A stretch of 45,178 nt of DNA from Zygnema circumcarinatum (Eukaryota; Streptophyta; Zygnematophyceae; Zygnematales; Zygnemataceae), in NCBI GenBank assembly GCA_037447605.1, contig CM074808.1, forward strand, positions 127,955 through 173,132, in the 5' to 3' direction. Position 1 is the stretch's first letter. Each line of letters opens with the position of its first letter. The notes below the pieces were generated by a model. That model was not told the origin of the DNA and did not search any database. It saw only the letters and a list, made by a program, of their open reading frames with translations. The translations under genes and the position numbers were made by a program. This document shows positions 1-9,093 of this stretch, in pieces.

Positions 1-75
1 TCTTACGGGGTGATCTTCAGCCAGGTCCGCACCAAACCCGAGAATGCGGTCTCCATTGGATATGTCGTTGATTGA
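1..75 (+). CDS. 3' end of an unidentified protein-coding gene (partial)
   Basis: Reading frame 1 is open from the window edge to a TGA at 73-75 and gives 24 residues ending VSIGYVVD. The composition is ordinary, with no low-complexity bias, which suggests a real terminal exon rather than chance. No AG acceptor is needed because the frame runs off the left edge. The family is not recognisable from so few residues. It could also be a chance open stretch. Confidence 0.35.
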   Translation, partial: SYGVIFSQVRTKPENAVSIGYVVD

Positions 76-1200
76 TTTTGGATACTTGAGCTCAGATGTG
101 CTGTTTTCGGTGGAGGGCGCTGCATGAGAGCAAAACAAGGGGTGGTTCTCTATCGTTATGCTGAACTACTCCCCAGAGGCAATCAATCCAGTTCTAAGCA
201 AAAAAAACTGCAAAAGCAGAAGTTGTATTATCAATTTATCAACAATTCGTTGATATGAAGATCTCCATTGCACATACATGCGTGCAGGGAGAAGGGAGAA
301 GGGAGGTGGGGGAGGGGAGGGGAGGGAGGAGAAAAACTGCACGTACTGGCAGGTGAAGCCGCTGCAGAAATGTTTTCTGCTTCAAATCTTCTGCCAGATG
401 CGCCTGCACGGCTGCCAGAATCAGATCTTGCGAGCTCGCTCAAGCAGGAGCTTTTTCTTTCAAAAAGCCGTTTGCTGCCAGCACACTCTCTCACTGCCAG
501 AGGCCGCGAATTGCGAGTGCTGAAAGGTGGTCTTCCCGCGCCATGTTTGACGCCTTTGAATTTTTTGGAAACCTCCGACGGACGGTTCGAAACTGCTGAA
601 TTTCCCCTCGGTCTTAGAAGAGCATCGGCAGAGCGTGCAGCTGCCGCCATGGCTGAAGTGCGAGGTGGAGGGGAGGGAGGGATGAAGTTGACGATTTCCT
701 GCTCCACCTTCCTCAGCCCCTTTCAGAGTATAAGACGTCTGCTCAGCATGCAGTGAGCACATACGGCTTGTACTGCGAAAAAATAATAATTTTGCACAGA
801 TACATGCCTTCTGTTTGACGTTAAAAACCCAAGCCCACCATGTCCCTTAATAAACACGGATAAAGTCCCATATCTGATGATGCTAGGAAATCTTACCGAA
901 TACCCTTACTTGTCTTCTCCAACATCCCGGTTCAAACAAAGCACAAAAGAATCTGAACCTGCATGCCCATCGCCCTGCACCAAAGCATGCACCGCTCCAA
1001 GATTCTCACTCGCAAGTTATAAGGCGAATACCTCCCCCCCCCTCTTTCCAAGAAGAGCGAAAATAATAGAGAGTCAGCCGCTCCCTCCTCCGCCCTCTCC
1101 TACCGCCCGCCCTCTCTAATGCAAGAGGAGGCCGCCCCTGCGTGCTCCAAACCGCCCTCCAGGGCAGCGACCCATAGACAAGCGTCCTCCAATGTTGAGG
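76..1200. other. Intergenic / unassigned region
   Basis: No convincing gene was found. Long overlapping frames exist on both strands between 230 and 760, but they are Pro/Ser or Gly/Arg rich and show no recognisable domain. An ATG in a GCCGCCATGG context at 649 opens only a 35-codon frame to 756, which might be a first exon but has no clear donor. The segment holds a purine-rich GGGAGG tract (about 290-330) and a CCTCCC tract (about 1030-1115). Confidence 0.4.
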
Positions 1201-1203
1201 CGT

Positions 1204-1568
1204 CACGTGTACATTGTGTCCACGTGGCATTCAGCAATTGGCTGACGCCAGAGTGCAGGTTCACTCGCGGAGAAAAGTCCACCGACCTGGAAACGCTGCC
1301 CGACAAATACGGGCAGGAGAAAAGTCAAGTGTCGACTTATGAGGGGTGGAGAGAGCGCGCGCGTGATTTTCACGAATTGCTTTCTTCCACGTGGAATGAC
1401 GAAACGTTTTTGGAGAGCGTGACGTGTACGATCGGGTCGAGGCGCGGGGATGGCAGTGACGTCATCCAGTTTGGTCTTGCCGCGTCTGCGGAGCCAATAG
1501 AAACGCGTGTTTGCGCGTGTGAAAATCGGCAGAGAGGGCGCCACGCTGGTGGGCAGAGATGCCACGTG
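1204..1568. promoter_or_regulatory. Candidate promoter or enhancer: cluster of CACGTG boxes and a TGACGTCA site
   Basis: Four CACGTG palindromes lie at 1204, 1221, 1388 and 1563, and a TGACGTCA palindrome at 1457-1464. CCAAT-like words occur nearby (CAATTGGCTGACG near 1236, GCCAATAG near 1494). CACGTG and TGACGTCA are classical core sites of bHLH and bZIP factors in many eukaryotes. The closest downstream gene is the CHCHD5-like gene at 2070, with a MITE in between. A long open frame crosses this segment but looks like chance in GC-rich DNA. Confidence 0.35.
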
Positions 1569-1627
1569 GTAGGGCCCGAGGGGACCGGGCAGAGAAGAAT
1601 CAGAACCAGTACGTTGCAAAGCTTCTA

Positions 1628-1818
1628 CAGTAGACCCCCCCAATATTTTCGCCCCTCTTATTTTCGCTCCCCAATATTTTCGCCCTGAATTTGCCAAAAC
1701 CACTTTTTAATATAATACTGCCCGCCTATTGTTAACACGCACCCTTATATTTTCGCTACCCAATATTTTCGCCCAATATTTGCCGAAACCATGGCGAAAA
1801 TATTGGGGGGGTCTACTG
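1628..1818. mobile_element. Mariner-like MITE with terminal inverted repeats and TA target duplication
   Basis: The left end begins CAGTAGACCCCCCCAATA and the right end is its reverse complement. The perfect inverted repeat extends through the word ATTTTCGCC, about 26 bases on each side. Both ends are bordered by a TA dinucleotide (1626-1627 and 1819-1820), the hallmark target duplication of Tc1/mariner transposons. The 191 bp interior has no coding capacity and repeats TATTTTCGC words. It is therefore a non-autonomous element whose mobility would depend on a transposase elsewhere. Confidence 0.75.
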
Positions 1819-1820
1819 TA

Positions 1821-2069
1821 TAGCAGTTAGGCCTGCCCGTACGGTGGGTAGCAAGACAAAATAGTACGAACACAGCCTTTCTGGCAGACCTGGTCTTGCC
1901 GTGTGAGGGCGAAGCAGAGGCGCTCTCGCCCTCTACCTTCCCCCCCTCCCTCTCCCTCTCTCCCTCTCCCTCTCCTCCCCTCTCGCTCCCTCTCCCTTTC
2001 CTCTCCCTCTGTCCCTCTCTCTCACACGCACATACAGGCAGTCGCACAGGGGCACATTCACACACATCA
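1821..2069. other. 5' flank of the CHCHD5-like gene with a CT-rich tract
   Basis: The flank contains a strongly pyrimidine-rich stretch (about 1936-2020, CCCTCTCTCCCT words) followed by CACACGCACATACAGG. No TATA box is evident. An open frame runs through it in phase with the gene, but its product would be Ser/Pro/Leu low complexity, so it is read as 5' UTR or promoter. Confidence 0.4.
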
Positions 2070-2315
2070 ATGAGCAGATGCAAGGCCGAGCTGGCCTCCC
2101 TCTCTGACTGTGCGAGAAAGCACCCCCGGCAGCGGGAGCTGGTCTGCGCACACCTCAGCCGGCGAGCCGCCCTCTGCCTGCTGGCCGAGGTTTGTGCTGC
2201 CGAGATGGATGACGTCAGCGTACACTGTGGGAGCAGGGGAACGGAGGCGAAGAGAGGGAGGTGTGAGAGGGCGAGGGAGGACCTGGCGGGCTGTATTGCA
2301 AGGCATCAAAACTAG
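2070..2315 (+). CDS. CHCHD5-like twin CX9C (CHCH domain) protein, 81 aa
   Basis: This is an intronless frame from ATG 2070 to TAG 2315. Eight cysteines are spaced as four pairs: C4-C14 and C26-C36 (both CX9C), C42-C53 (CX10C) and C65-C75 (CX9C). The linkers between paired motifs are 11 residues. Four CX9C-type motifs forming two coiled-coil-helix-coiled-coil-helix units are the layout of the small CHCHD5/Mix14 group. These are imported into the mitochondrial intermembrane space and oxidised by the Mia40-Erv relay, and they lack a cleavable presequence, as here. The ATG chosen immediately precedes the first motif. Upstream in-frame codons are low-complexity CT translation. The exact subfamily and function are inferred from spacing only, and the CX10C pair is a deviation. 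Confidence 0.6.
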   Translation: MSRCKAELASLSDCARKHPRQRELVCAHLSRRAALCLLAEVCAAEMDDVSVHCGSRGTEAKRGRCERAREDLAGCIARHQN

Positions 2316-3318
2316 CATTGTTAGGGTTCACTATGTACGGTACTGGAGGTTGGGTTTCAGGGTTCAAGGCCTAAAGTCAGTGCAGGTTGCTTTGCATAGA
2401 AGCACTGTCAAGCTCAGGGTTCCAACAAGGGCATGAAATGGCGCGTTTGACCAAAGAATTAGGGTTAGATGTTGAGAGGGTCGAAAGGAGACGGTTTCCG
2501 GCAGTCTGTACGGAGAGAAGCGTTTGATCGAGTGAGTCCGACTGAAGATTGTGTGCACCTTTCAGTTGAAGGCTGGCGAGTTATCTCGGTAGCTTCCTCG
2601 TATGACTCGAAATTCAACACCAAATGTGAACATTGTACATGGCAGTCAACTCGAGGTGGATACACGGCAGGCATGCATCCTCGAGTGGCATGAGCATATT
2701 TCCACGTAGATGACACCATATGCACATGCATGCACAAAACATGAAAAACTTCTGCCCTCCCCAGGGCTCAAAGCAGCCCCAAAAAGCAGAAACCGATTAT
2801 GGAAGTGGCGCAAGAAAGGACAGAAGGAAAACGGGAAGTTGAAAAGTTCAAGCTCAAAACTAGTACCAAGTAAAGTCTGCCCAAACGAGTGCCGAGCAAA
2901 AGACCCCTATTATGGTGGCAGTATCCCGTTACGGATTCCCCTTGGCGATCTGCTGAAGACCGACATTTGACCATGGACTTCCACTTCCACTACAGTCCCC
3001 TTATTGTCAGGAACTTTACTCGAGAGGGTAAACAACCTCGAGAAAAAACAGAGGGAGGGGTGGGGGGTAAAACAAAGGGAGAGAGAGGAGGGGGGGGGTG
3101 GAGGGGAGATTTGACTAGCTATTTCTGTGGCTTGCCTGGTAGTACTACACCCTCCCTCTTCCCTATCTCCTTTTCTTTTCCATGCAAACCCCTACCACTC
3201 GAAAGGCTAAACGTTTAAAAGAGTAGAACACTATAACCCTAAAACTCTGCACTCTAAACCATCCCTGGTCCGCAAGTTGAATGGACTGTACAGTTTGAGC
3301 TGCCTCCAAACACTCTCA
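2316..3318. other. Intergenic region between convergent genes
   Basis: The region lies between the 3' ends of the CHCHD5-like gene (+) and TPT1 (-). It holds scattered degenerate TTAGGGTT words (2320-2470), a G-rich tract at 3055-3105 and short unsupported open frames. No recognisable gene was found. Confidence 0.5.
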
Positions 3319-6300
3319 CTACGGAATGGGAATAGGCTTCATGTCTGGGAAGGACTTCACTTCGCAGAAGTACTCTTTTGGGATTATGCCGTTTATTCCT
3401 TCGGATAGTACGACGTTATTATCGGAAACGTAGAGCTTGAATTTGTTGTCTGCAGCAAGAAAGGGGCGGGCACAGGGGAGAGAGTGTGAGGAGAGATGGG
3501 AAGGGAGAGGGAGATGAGGGATGAGGCAGAGCCGGGCCCAATGGCGAGGAAGGGAGAGCACGAGATGAGGGTGGTAGCGAGAGAGAGGTCGATGGGGAGC
3601 AAGAGTTGGGGGGAGGGGTGGAGAAGAGTGGAATAGTGGGATAGGGAAAAGGAGAGGGAGTGCGTAGGAGGGGAGAGACGGATACAGGTACACAGGAAGA
3701 CGCTTACCCCTAAGCACCTTCGGCAAGTCCAAGAAGATGAGCACTTCACAGGAGCTCCTCATACCTGTGAGAGAGAAAGAAACGATAATGTTAACACATG
3801 TTCCGTATTACGCACCAGCCTGTTCTCAGTATTGTTCTGAGTGTTCAGACACAAATTCCGTCCACTGTAACCTTGAACCACCTTCAAAATTGAGTGATAA
3901 CCCTAACTACTTGTAAAATCTTGAAGCCCCGATACGAAATGGCAAAGCAAAGAATATGGGGAACTCACCACTTATTACTCCACTCTCTCTGGGAAGACCT
4001 TTCGCAAAGTGGATGTGATTTCTTGACATTTTGCTCAGGCCCGTGCGGAAAATGGAATTTAGATGTCGTCTATACGTCCCATGCACGCATACTGCAAGCA
4101 TTTTCCCAACCCCACATTCTCAGTATGTTAATATCTTTAGGGTATGTAGGGCGTCCCGTAAGTTACGGTTCATGGAAATTCTGGATTTCTGCCCAGGGTT
4201 CTTCACTAGCTTAAAAATGATAGTGGTTTCAAGAATCACGGCGGCGGATTTTCAGGATTCGGAGCTTTCAGAATATTCAATAGGTTGGCAGAAATGAGGC
4301 TTCTCAGTATTGGGAAACGGTGAATGCCCTCCCTTGTTCGACTGAGAAAGGAGTCATGTGTCGTATTACTAAGGATTGAGGATTCATCTCAAAATTCATG
4401 AATCATACACATCACGAGTCGACACTCGCTGTGATATAGTGTGAACAGCAAACCATAGTTGTGCTAAGCATGTCTGCAAAGATGTTCCTTGTTTCATGGA
4501 TTCGTTTCCATTGTTCACCTCACACAATAATTCTGTAGAAAGGTTGAATACAGGAAAGAGCCTCTTCATCATACCTGGCACTTCCTCGGGATTCTCAATA
4601 AGCTTGAGCAAGTGTTCTGATGCAACTTCCTGCATGCAGTCGTGACAGACGGAGTTAACGAGAAATCCTGATCAGTCCTTCAATCAACAGCCGGCCCGCT
4701 CGAACATTATTATTATGCTTGGCATTGCGGTGGATGACACCACCAAACTCCCCATGGTCGAAAAAAAGAAAAAAAAATGGTCCTCCTTGGATCCATGCTC
4801 GACACCAAGATCGAAATCATGCACCGAGTGAAAAAAAACATCTCATTGAGGAGAGCATCCAAAGTCTACGAAGACACTGAAACCTACAAAACCAAGAAAT
4901 AGAATCGCCGACTGCTACTCACTGTCAGGCTGTGCCCTTGATTGGCTCGAATGAAAAGGACTCCATTCTCCTCCATGAGGCCGAGCCGCTGCTTGTTGTC
5001 AACCGCCACAGCCTGCTCCCACGCAACAATATAGCCAAGCAGCCGCACTCAGCAAAACGTTCTAAGGGGCAGAGAGAGCTGACGATGACCCAAAATGCAA
5101 CATCGACACCAACATGAAAAATGACACGAACAATATGAACTATATAAACATGAACGATGTATGTTTATGAGCATCAACATGAACCGCACATCATGAACGG
5201 CATGAACAACAAAAGAAACTTGAAAAACGTGAGAATGTCACGCCGTCAAAACGTGAGAATGTGCAATGGCCATGCATACATATGCATGCATGGCCATTGC
5301 CCTGTACCTGGTGGACATCCGCCACACTGTAGCTCGCTAAGAGACGGTTTGACCGTGTCTTTGTCTTCAATCTCAGAATGTCGGCCACTCGCACATATCC
5401 ATCCGGCCGAATCTCCAACCCCATGTCCACCGCCCTATGCCTCAAGATCGCAGTCCTGCGACAAAAACTCTAAAAAGACCATTCTAAGAGCCGCATTGGT
5501 TCTACTCCAGCAATTCAACAGAACTGTATTCTTTTCATGCAAAAGTTTCAAAACTCCGAGGATAATCATCATTCTTAAAAAAACCAAATAAAAAAAAAAC
5601 GTAGTGCAGTGTACAGGCTGTGACCCGAGAACAATAATCAGAAGTCTTCCCCCTCCCCTCTTCCCCCCCCACCATTCCGCAGAAAGAAGGGGAAAGAGGA
5701 GAGCAAACGCAACAATGAGCAGACAATGCAATGCATCCCAATGCATTGTTCAATCCGGAAGCACATACAGAGTTCGACCCAAGCCTTCAATCTCCATCGC
5801 AGGGCTCTCTCCCGTTCCCCCTCCTGCCCCTCGGCCACCACTTCGCAGCCCTCCTCGTTGTCCTCTCCCTCCTCTCTGCTGCCCTCTCTCCCCTCTCTCT
5901 CCTCTCTCACTACCCCCCACGTCCTCATCCATCTTATCGTGCCCGCTCTCCACATCCACCTCCTCTCCCATCCCTTCCTCCACCGGCCCCTTTGCACGCT
6001 CCCGGTTCCGCTTTGATCCGTGATCCGTAAAACTCCTCCCCATGGAAGACCCCGCACTCGTTGCCTCCGCTGAAAAGATATGCTGCTGCTGCCCTGTCAT
6101 ACCGGTCGGCTGAACAAATTTCAAACCTGCCCCTGTTGCGCCTCCCCCTCCTCCCCACCCTCCTCTCCTCCTTCCCCCCCCTCCCCCCCCTGCGCTCGAA
6201 TGAGCTTCAATGGGGCTATCTATGGCTCCTCCCTCTCCACCCTCTCCTTCTCCTCCTGTCCCTCCCCTCCCACCCCCGCCCCCACCGGCCGTGCTGCTAA

Positions 6301-7735
6301 ATGCCTTCCCAAAGCCTCTCCCTCCACCTCCTCTTCCAACCGACTTCCCAAAGTGCGTTCTATGTGACTGTGACGGCGTTCTCAGTGACGGGGAATCAGA
6401 GCTCTGCGATCCAACGGCCGAAGCCGCCTCACCTCCTTCCATGGAATAATCTCCGTCTGCATCTCGAAGCTCCTCCTTTGCATGTGACGCCTCCGTTCCG
6501 TTCACTCCGCTGCTTGCAACGTTAGGGTTAGCGTAAGAATTCACGTGAGGGTTCATGTCAGGGTGAGAACCTTTGGAGTTTGACTTTTTAGGGTTTGAGC
6601 TTCTCCCCAACCCTAACATTGCCTCTCTCCCCCTCGTCCTCATATAGGGCCCGCCGTCGTGCTGGTTATTCCTGACAGCCATGGCCTCCGGATTGCTGGA
6701 AGACCCTGAGGCTCGGCTCTCCTCCTCCTCGTCCGCTTTCAGAGCTTCCCTCGGCGCCGGCGTTCTATGCACTAAATCCCGTTCTACGGAATTTCTCCTC
6801 TGCTGCGCGACCTCGTATGTCCTGTTGGAATTTGAAGGGTGTCCCCTCCCCGCCCTTGTTCTCGCAGGACCTCCAAAGAAGCCTCGAGAATTTGCCGAAG
6901 CAGCTGCTCCCACCACTCCGTCCTCCCCCACCTCCGCCGTCCCACTGGTTTCTCCTCCTCCTCCCCCGCCATGGAAGCCCAGCCCATTGGCGCGACTCGC
7001 TGCAGAAGAAGCTCGAGTGGTAGGGACCGGCTGCTCGGCAGTAGTGAAGCCGGTCACAGTTTCCGCATTGGCAACGACGCTGTGACCTTCAAGAGGGGCC
7101 TGACTCCCTCCTCCTTCTCCTCTCTCTCCCACTTCCCCTCTCTCCCACACCTCCCCTCTTAGTCCTCCCTCTCCTCTCTCGACCTCTCTCTCCGCTCCCT
7201 CCGCTTCGCCCTCTGCCCTCTCCCACCCTCTCCCTCTCCCTGCATTCGACGACTGCGAGGGCGGGCCAGCTGGCGCTGCCCTCCGCCCTCTCACCCGCGA
7301 CGACTGCACGAGGGAAGGAAACTCCTCCGGACTCTGCTGAAAACTTTTCGACATTCCGAAAGTCGCTGCCGCTGGTGGTGATAAGTTTGCGGAAATGGCT
7401 GAAATTCTAGCGGGAATACTACTGAAAGTATCTGCTGAAGGTACTGAAAATTTGGCAAAAAGGGCTGATGTCTGCGCAGGACGAAGGAGTGCTTTCGCTA
7501 GAGGTTCTGCTGAGGCGGGGCGGCCGCCTCTCTGATGCTGCTGCGGGAGGGGCAGCGCCCCGGGCCCGGCGGGGAGGCCATGCGCTGGGGAAACAAGAAG
7601 AGGGGACAAAGGGAGGCAAAGAGCCAGTCCGAGTCTTCGGCTCCTGCAACCGCGAAGGCTGAGCGTTGCAAGCAGTGAAAACACTGAACTGACACTGAAA
7701 CTGAGATGGACTCGGTTGAACACAAGGGGGTTCAA
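3319..7735 (-). CDS. TPT1: tRNA 2'-phosphotransferase (TPT1/KptA) with long Gly/RGG-rich N-terminal extension
   Basis: The enzyme transfers the splice-junction 2'-phosphate of ligated tRNA to NAD+. Exons on the minus strand are 7735-5769, 5455-5308, 5012-4923, 4629-4575, 4091-3969, 3764-3708 and 3449-3319, and all phases join in frame (about 856 codons). Motifs in order are an LRHRA helix, GLEIRPDGYVRV, NKQR, IRANQGHS, VHGTY, GLSKMSRNHIHFA, GMRSSCEVLIFLD, SDNNVVLSEG and IPKEYF. These include the conserved Arg/His set of the family. The usual enzyme is about 200-280 residues. Here exon 1 adds up to about 655 residues rich in Gly, Ser and RGG-like runs. The true start is uncertain: an ATG at 7735 gives a hydrophobic Leu/Ser-rich leader, while an internal ATG at 7354 begins MSKSF and would give about 729 residues. 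The enzyme identity is near certain. The exon 1 junction (donor GTATGT, split Leu codon) is a prediction. Confidence 0.85.
3450..3707 (-). other. TPT1 last intron with CT-rich sense strand
   Basis: This intron between the CEVL exon and the terminal exon reads GA-rich on the plus strand, hence CT-rich in the sense direction. The donor is GTAAGC and the acceptor TCTGCAG. It shows the same pyrimidine-expanded intron style as the plus-strand NPC1 introns. Confidence 0.7.
5769..7354 (-). other. Low-complexity Gly/Ser/RGG-rich region of TPT1
   Basis: This part of exon 1 encodes clusters of Gly-Gly-Arg, RGG and poly-Gly (for example around 6130-6330) mixed with acidic and Ser-rich stretches. It begins MSKSFQQSPEEFPSL if the internal start is used. 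RGG repeats commonly bind RNA or drive condensation in other proteins. No folded domain is visible until the phosphotransferase begins. On the opposite strand the same bases are Pro/Ser-rich shadow frames. Confidence 0.55.
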
Positions 7736-7874
7736 CCTGCCCTGCTAGTGAAGGGGGACCTTGAGGTTGTGCGGTTTGGAGGGATGACAGACCGGAGGCA
7801 GAGAGAAGCGGCAGCTTGCTGCAGTCTGCTGCTCACGCATCCCGCCAGAGCGAGAGAGCAAGAGAGCAAGAGAG

Positions 7875-7918
<44 letters not shown>

Positions 7919-7959
7919 GGGAAGCGTCGGGCGCGAAAGAACTTTTCCTTGAAGGATTT
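7736..7959. other. TPT1 5' flank with (GA)n microsatellite
   Basis: The flank lies directly upstream of the longest TPT1 frame. A (GA)n run occupies about 7875-7908. No promoter motif can be named with confidence. Confidence 0.5.
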
Positions 7960-8120
7960 TTCGAAAGGGAATTACTATTTACACACCTTTTTGTCTAGAT
8001 ACGCACCTTTGTTTAAAAAAACGCCCCAATACTATAAAAACCCTAAAATAAAATTTGACAAGCAGAAAAAGGTGTGTATCTAGACGATAAAGGTGTGTAA
8101 ATAGCATTTTCCTTTTCGAA
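7960..8120. mobile_element. Hairpin repeat / MITE-like element with about 53 bp terminal inverted repeats
   Basis: The left arm (7960-8012) begins TTCGAAAGG and contains CTATTTACACACCTTT and GTCTAGATACGCACC. The right arm (8068-8120) is its near-perfect reverse complement and ends CCTTTTCGAA. The roughly 55 bp centre is AT-rich with an ACCCTAAAATA word. No coding capacity is present. The structure fits a non-autonomous DNA transposon, but no unambiguous target-site duplication is visible, so a structured non-mobile repeat is possible. Confidence 0.6.
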
Positions 8121-9093
8121 CGGCGATGATCCGTGGTCTAGCAGGCGGGGCCGCGGGCGGGTCCCGGGCGGGCGGGCGGGCGGGCGCTGATTGGCCAGCG
8201 CGCCGGGAAACGCGCTGCGACGCTCGTACCGCGCCTCGCACATGCGCTGCCGACCTACGCGGCGCGCGGCCACCGTACGAAACGGATAGGACCACTAGCC
8301 TGCTACAGTACGGCCTACAGATGCTCAAAAATGTGAAAGTCAGAAACGAAGCTTCAGATTTTGTGAACCGTCTCGGGGTGACATTTATCCTGCAAACTAC
8401 AGACCACAAACTGCAAACCACAAACTGCAAACCGGCCGCGTTTGGTGCAGAGGTGCCGGACCGTACGGTAACGTTGGAAGGGGTCCCGAGTCTCCCGACC
8501 CGAAGCCACGGGCGGACGGGCCAGAAATGGTTTATGGCCAGAATCCGGAAACCGGCCGAGAGTTAGAAACCGACGTGGGAATGACGTCACTCAGTTGGCC
8601 CCTCGAGGGGCCCTCCTAAACCGGAAAACGCTTCACTTTTGAACAGCGATTCCGCGGCGCCGTACAAAACGGTACGGCCTGTCACAGACATAAGGACGCG
8701 TACCATTCTGTACGGCGCGTCGCAGCGGAGCGCCCGACGACGGCGTTGGTCGCAAGCAGGCGCGTACGGAACGCAACGTTCGGGACCGTACGGAGGGACA
8801 GAGGAGGAACACTGTACGGCACTATTAACTGCTCGTTGACTTGAGGTGTGCCCGCAAGGGCCGCAACGCGACTGACCGTACGTCACCGTACGGTATGATC
8901 GGATGGTAGCATGCGGGGGAGCTCTGAGCCATGGATGCATGCGCGGGCGCCATGCCATGCCATGGCTGGATCTCAACCCCGCCCTTTCGCCCTTTATCGG
9001 CATCGCCTTGTCTTGCCAGGCTCTCTTCTTCTTCGTCTCTGCATTTCGTCGCTGCTTTCTCCGGGTTGAGTGGAAGCCAGGCGTGCACTCGCC
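8121..9093. promoter_or_regulatory. GC-rich putative divergent promoter with a dense GTACGG motif cluster
   Basis: This region separates TPT1 (-) from the 9094 gene (+). It contains about ten GTACGG/CCGTAC words, including perfect CCGTACGG palindromes at 8461, 8786 and 8886, a TGACGTCA at 8582-8589, a CGGGCGGG tandem run near 8155-8190, and a short tandem CAAACTGCAAACCA stretch near 8390-8440. The motif density suggests a regulatory role or a repeat, and no coding sequence is convincing. Confidence 0.4.

Noticed and set aside
1119-1688. 189-codon plus-strand frame
   Set aside because: It runs from a promoter-like GC-rich segment into the MITE end, lacks any domain, and overlaps an equally long reverse frame.
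6681-7085. Plus-strand frame antisense to TPT1 exon 1
   Set aside because: It is a shadow of the GC-rich low-complexity coding strand, with no family signal.
5750-7735. Independent 661-aa glycine-rich protein
   Set aside because: Its last codons contain a good GTATGT donor in exact phase with the TPT1 catalytic exons, so it is better read as TPT1 exon 1. A standalone isoform ending at 5750 by intron retention remains possible.
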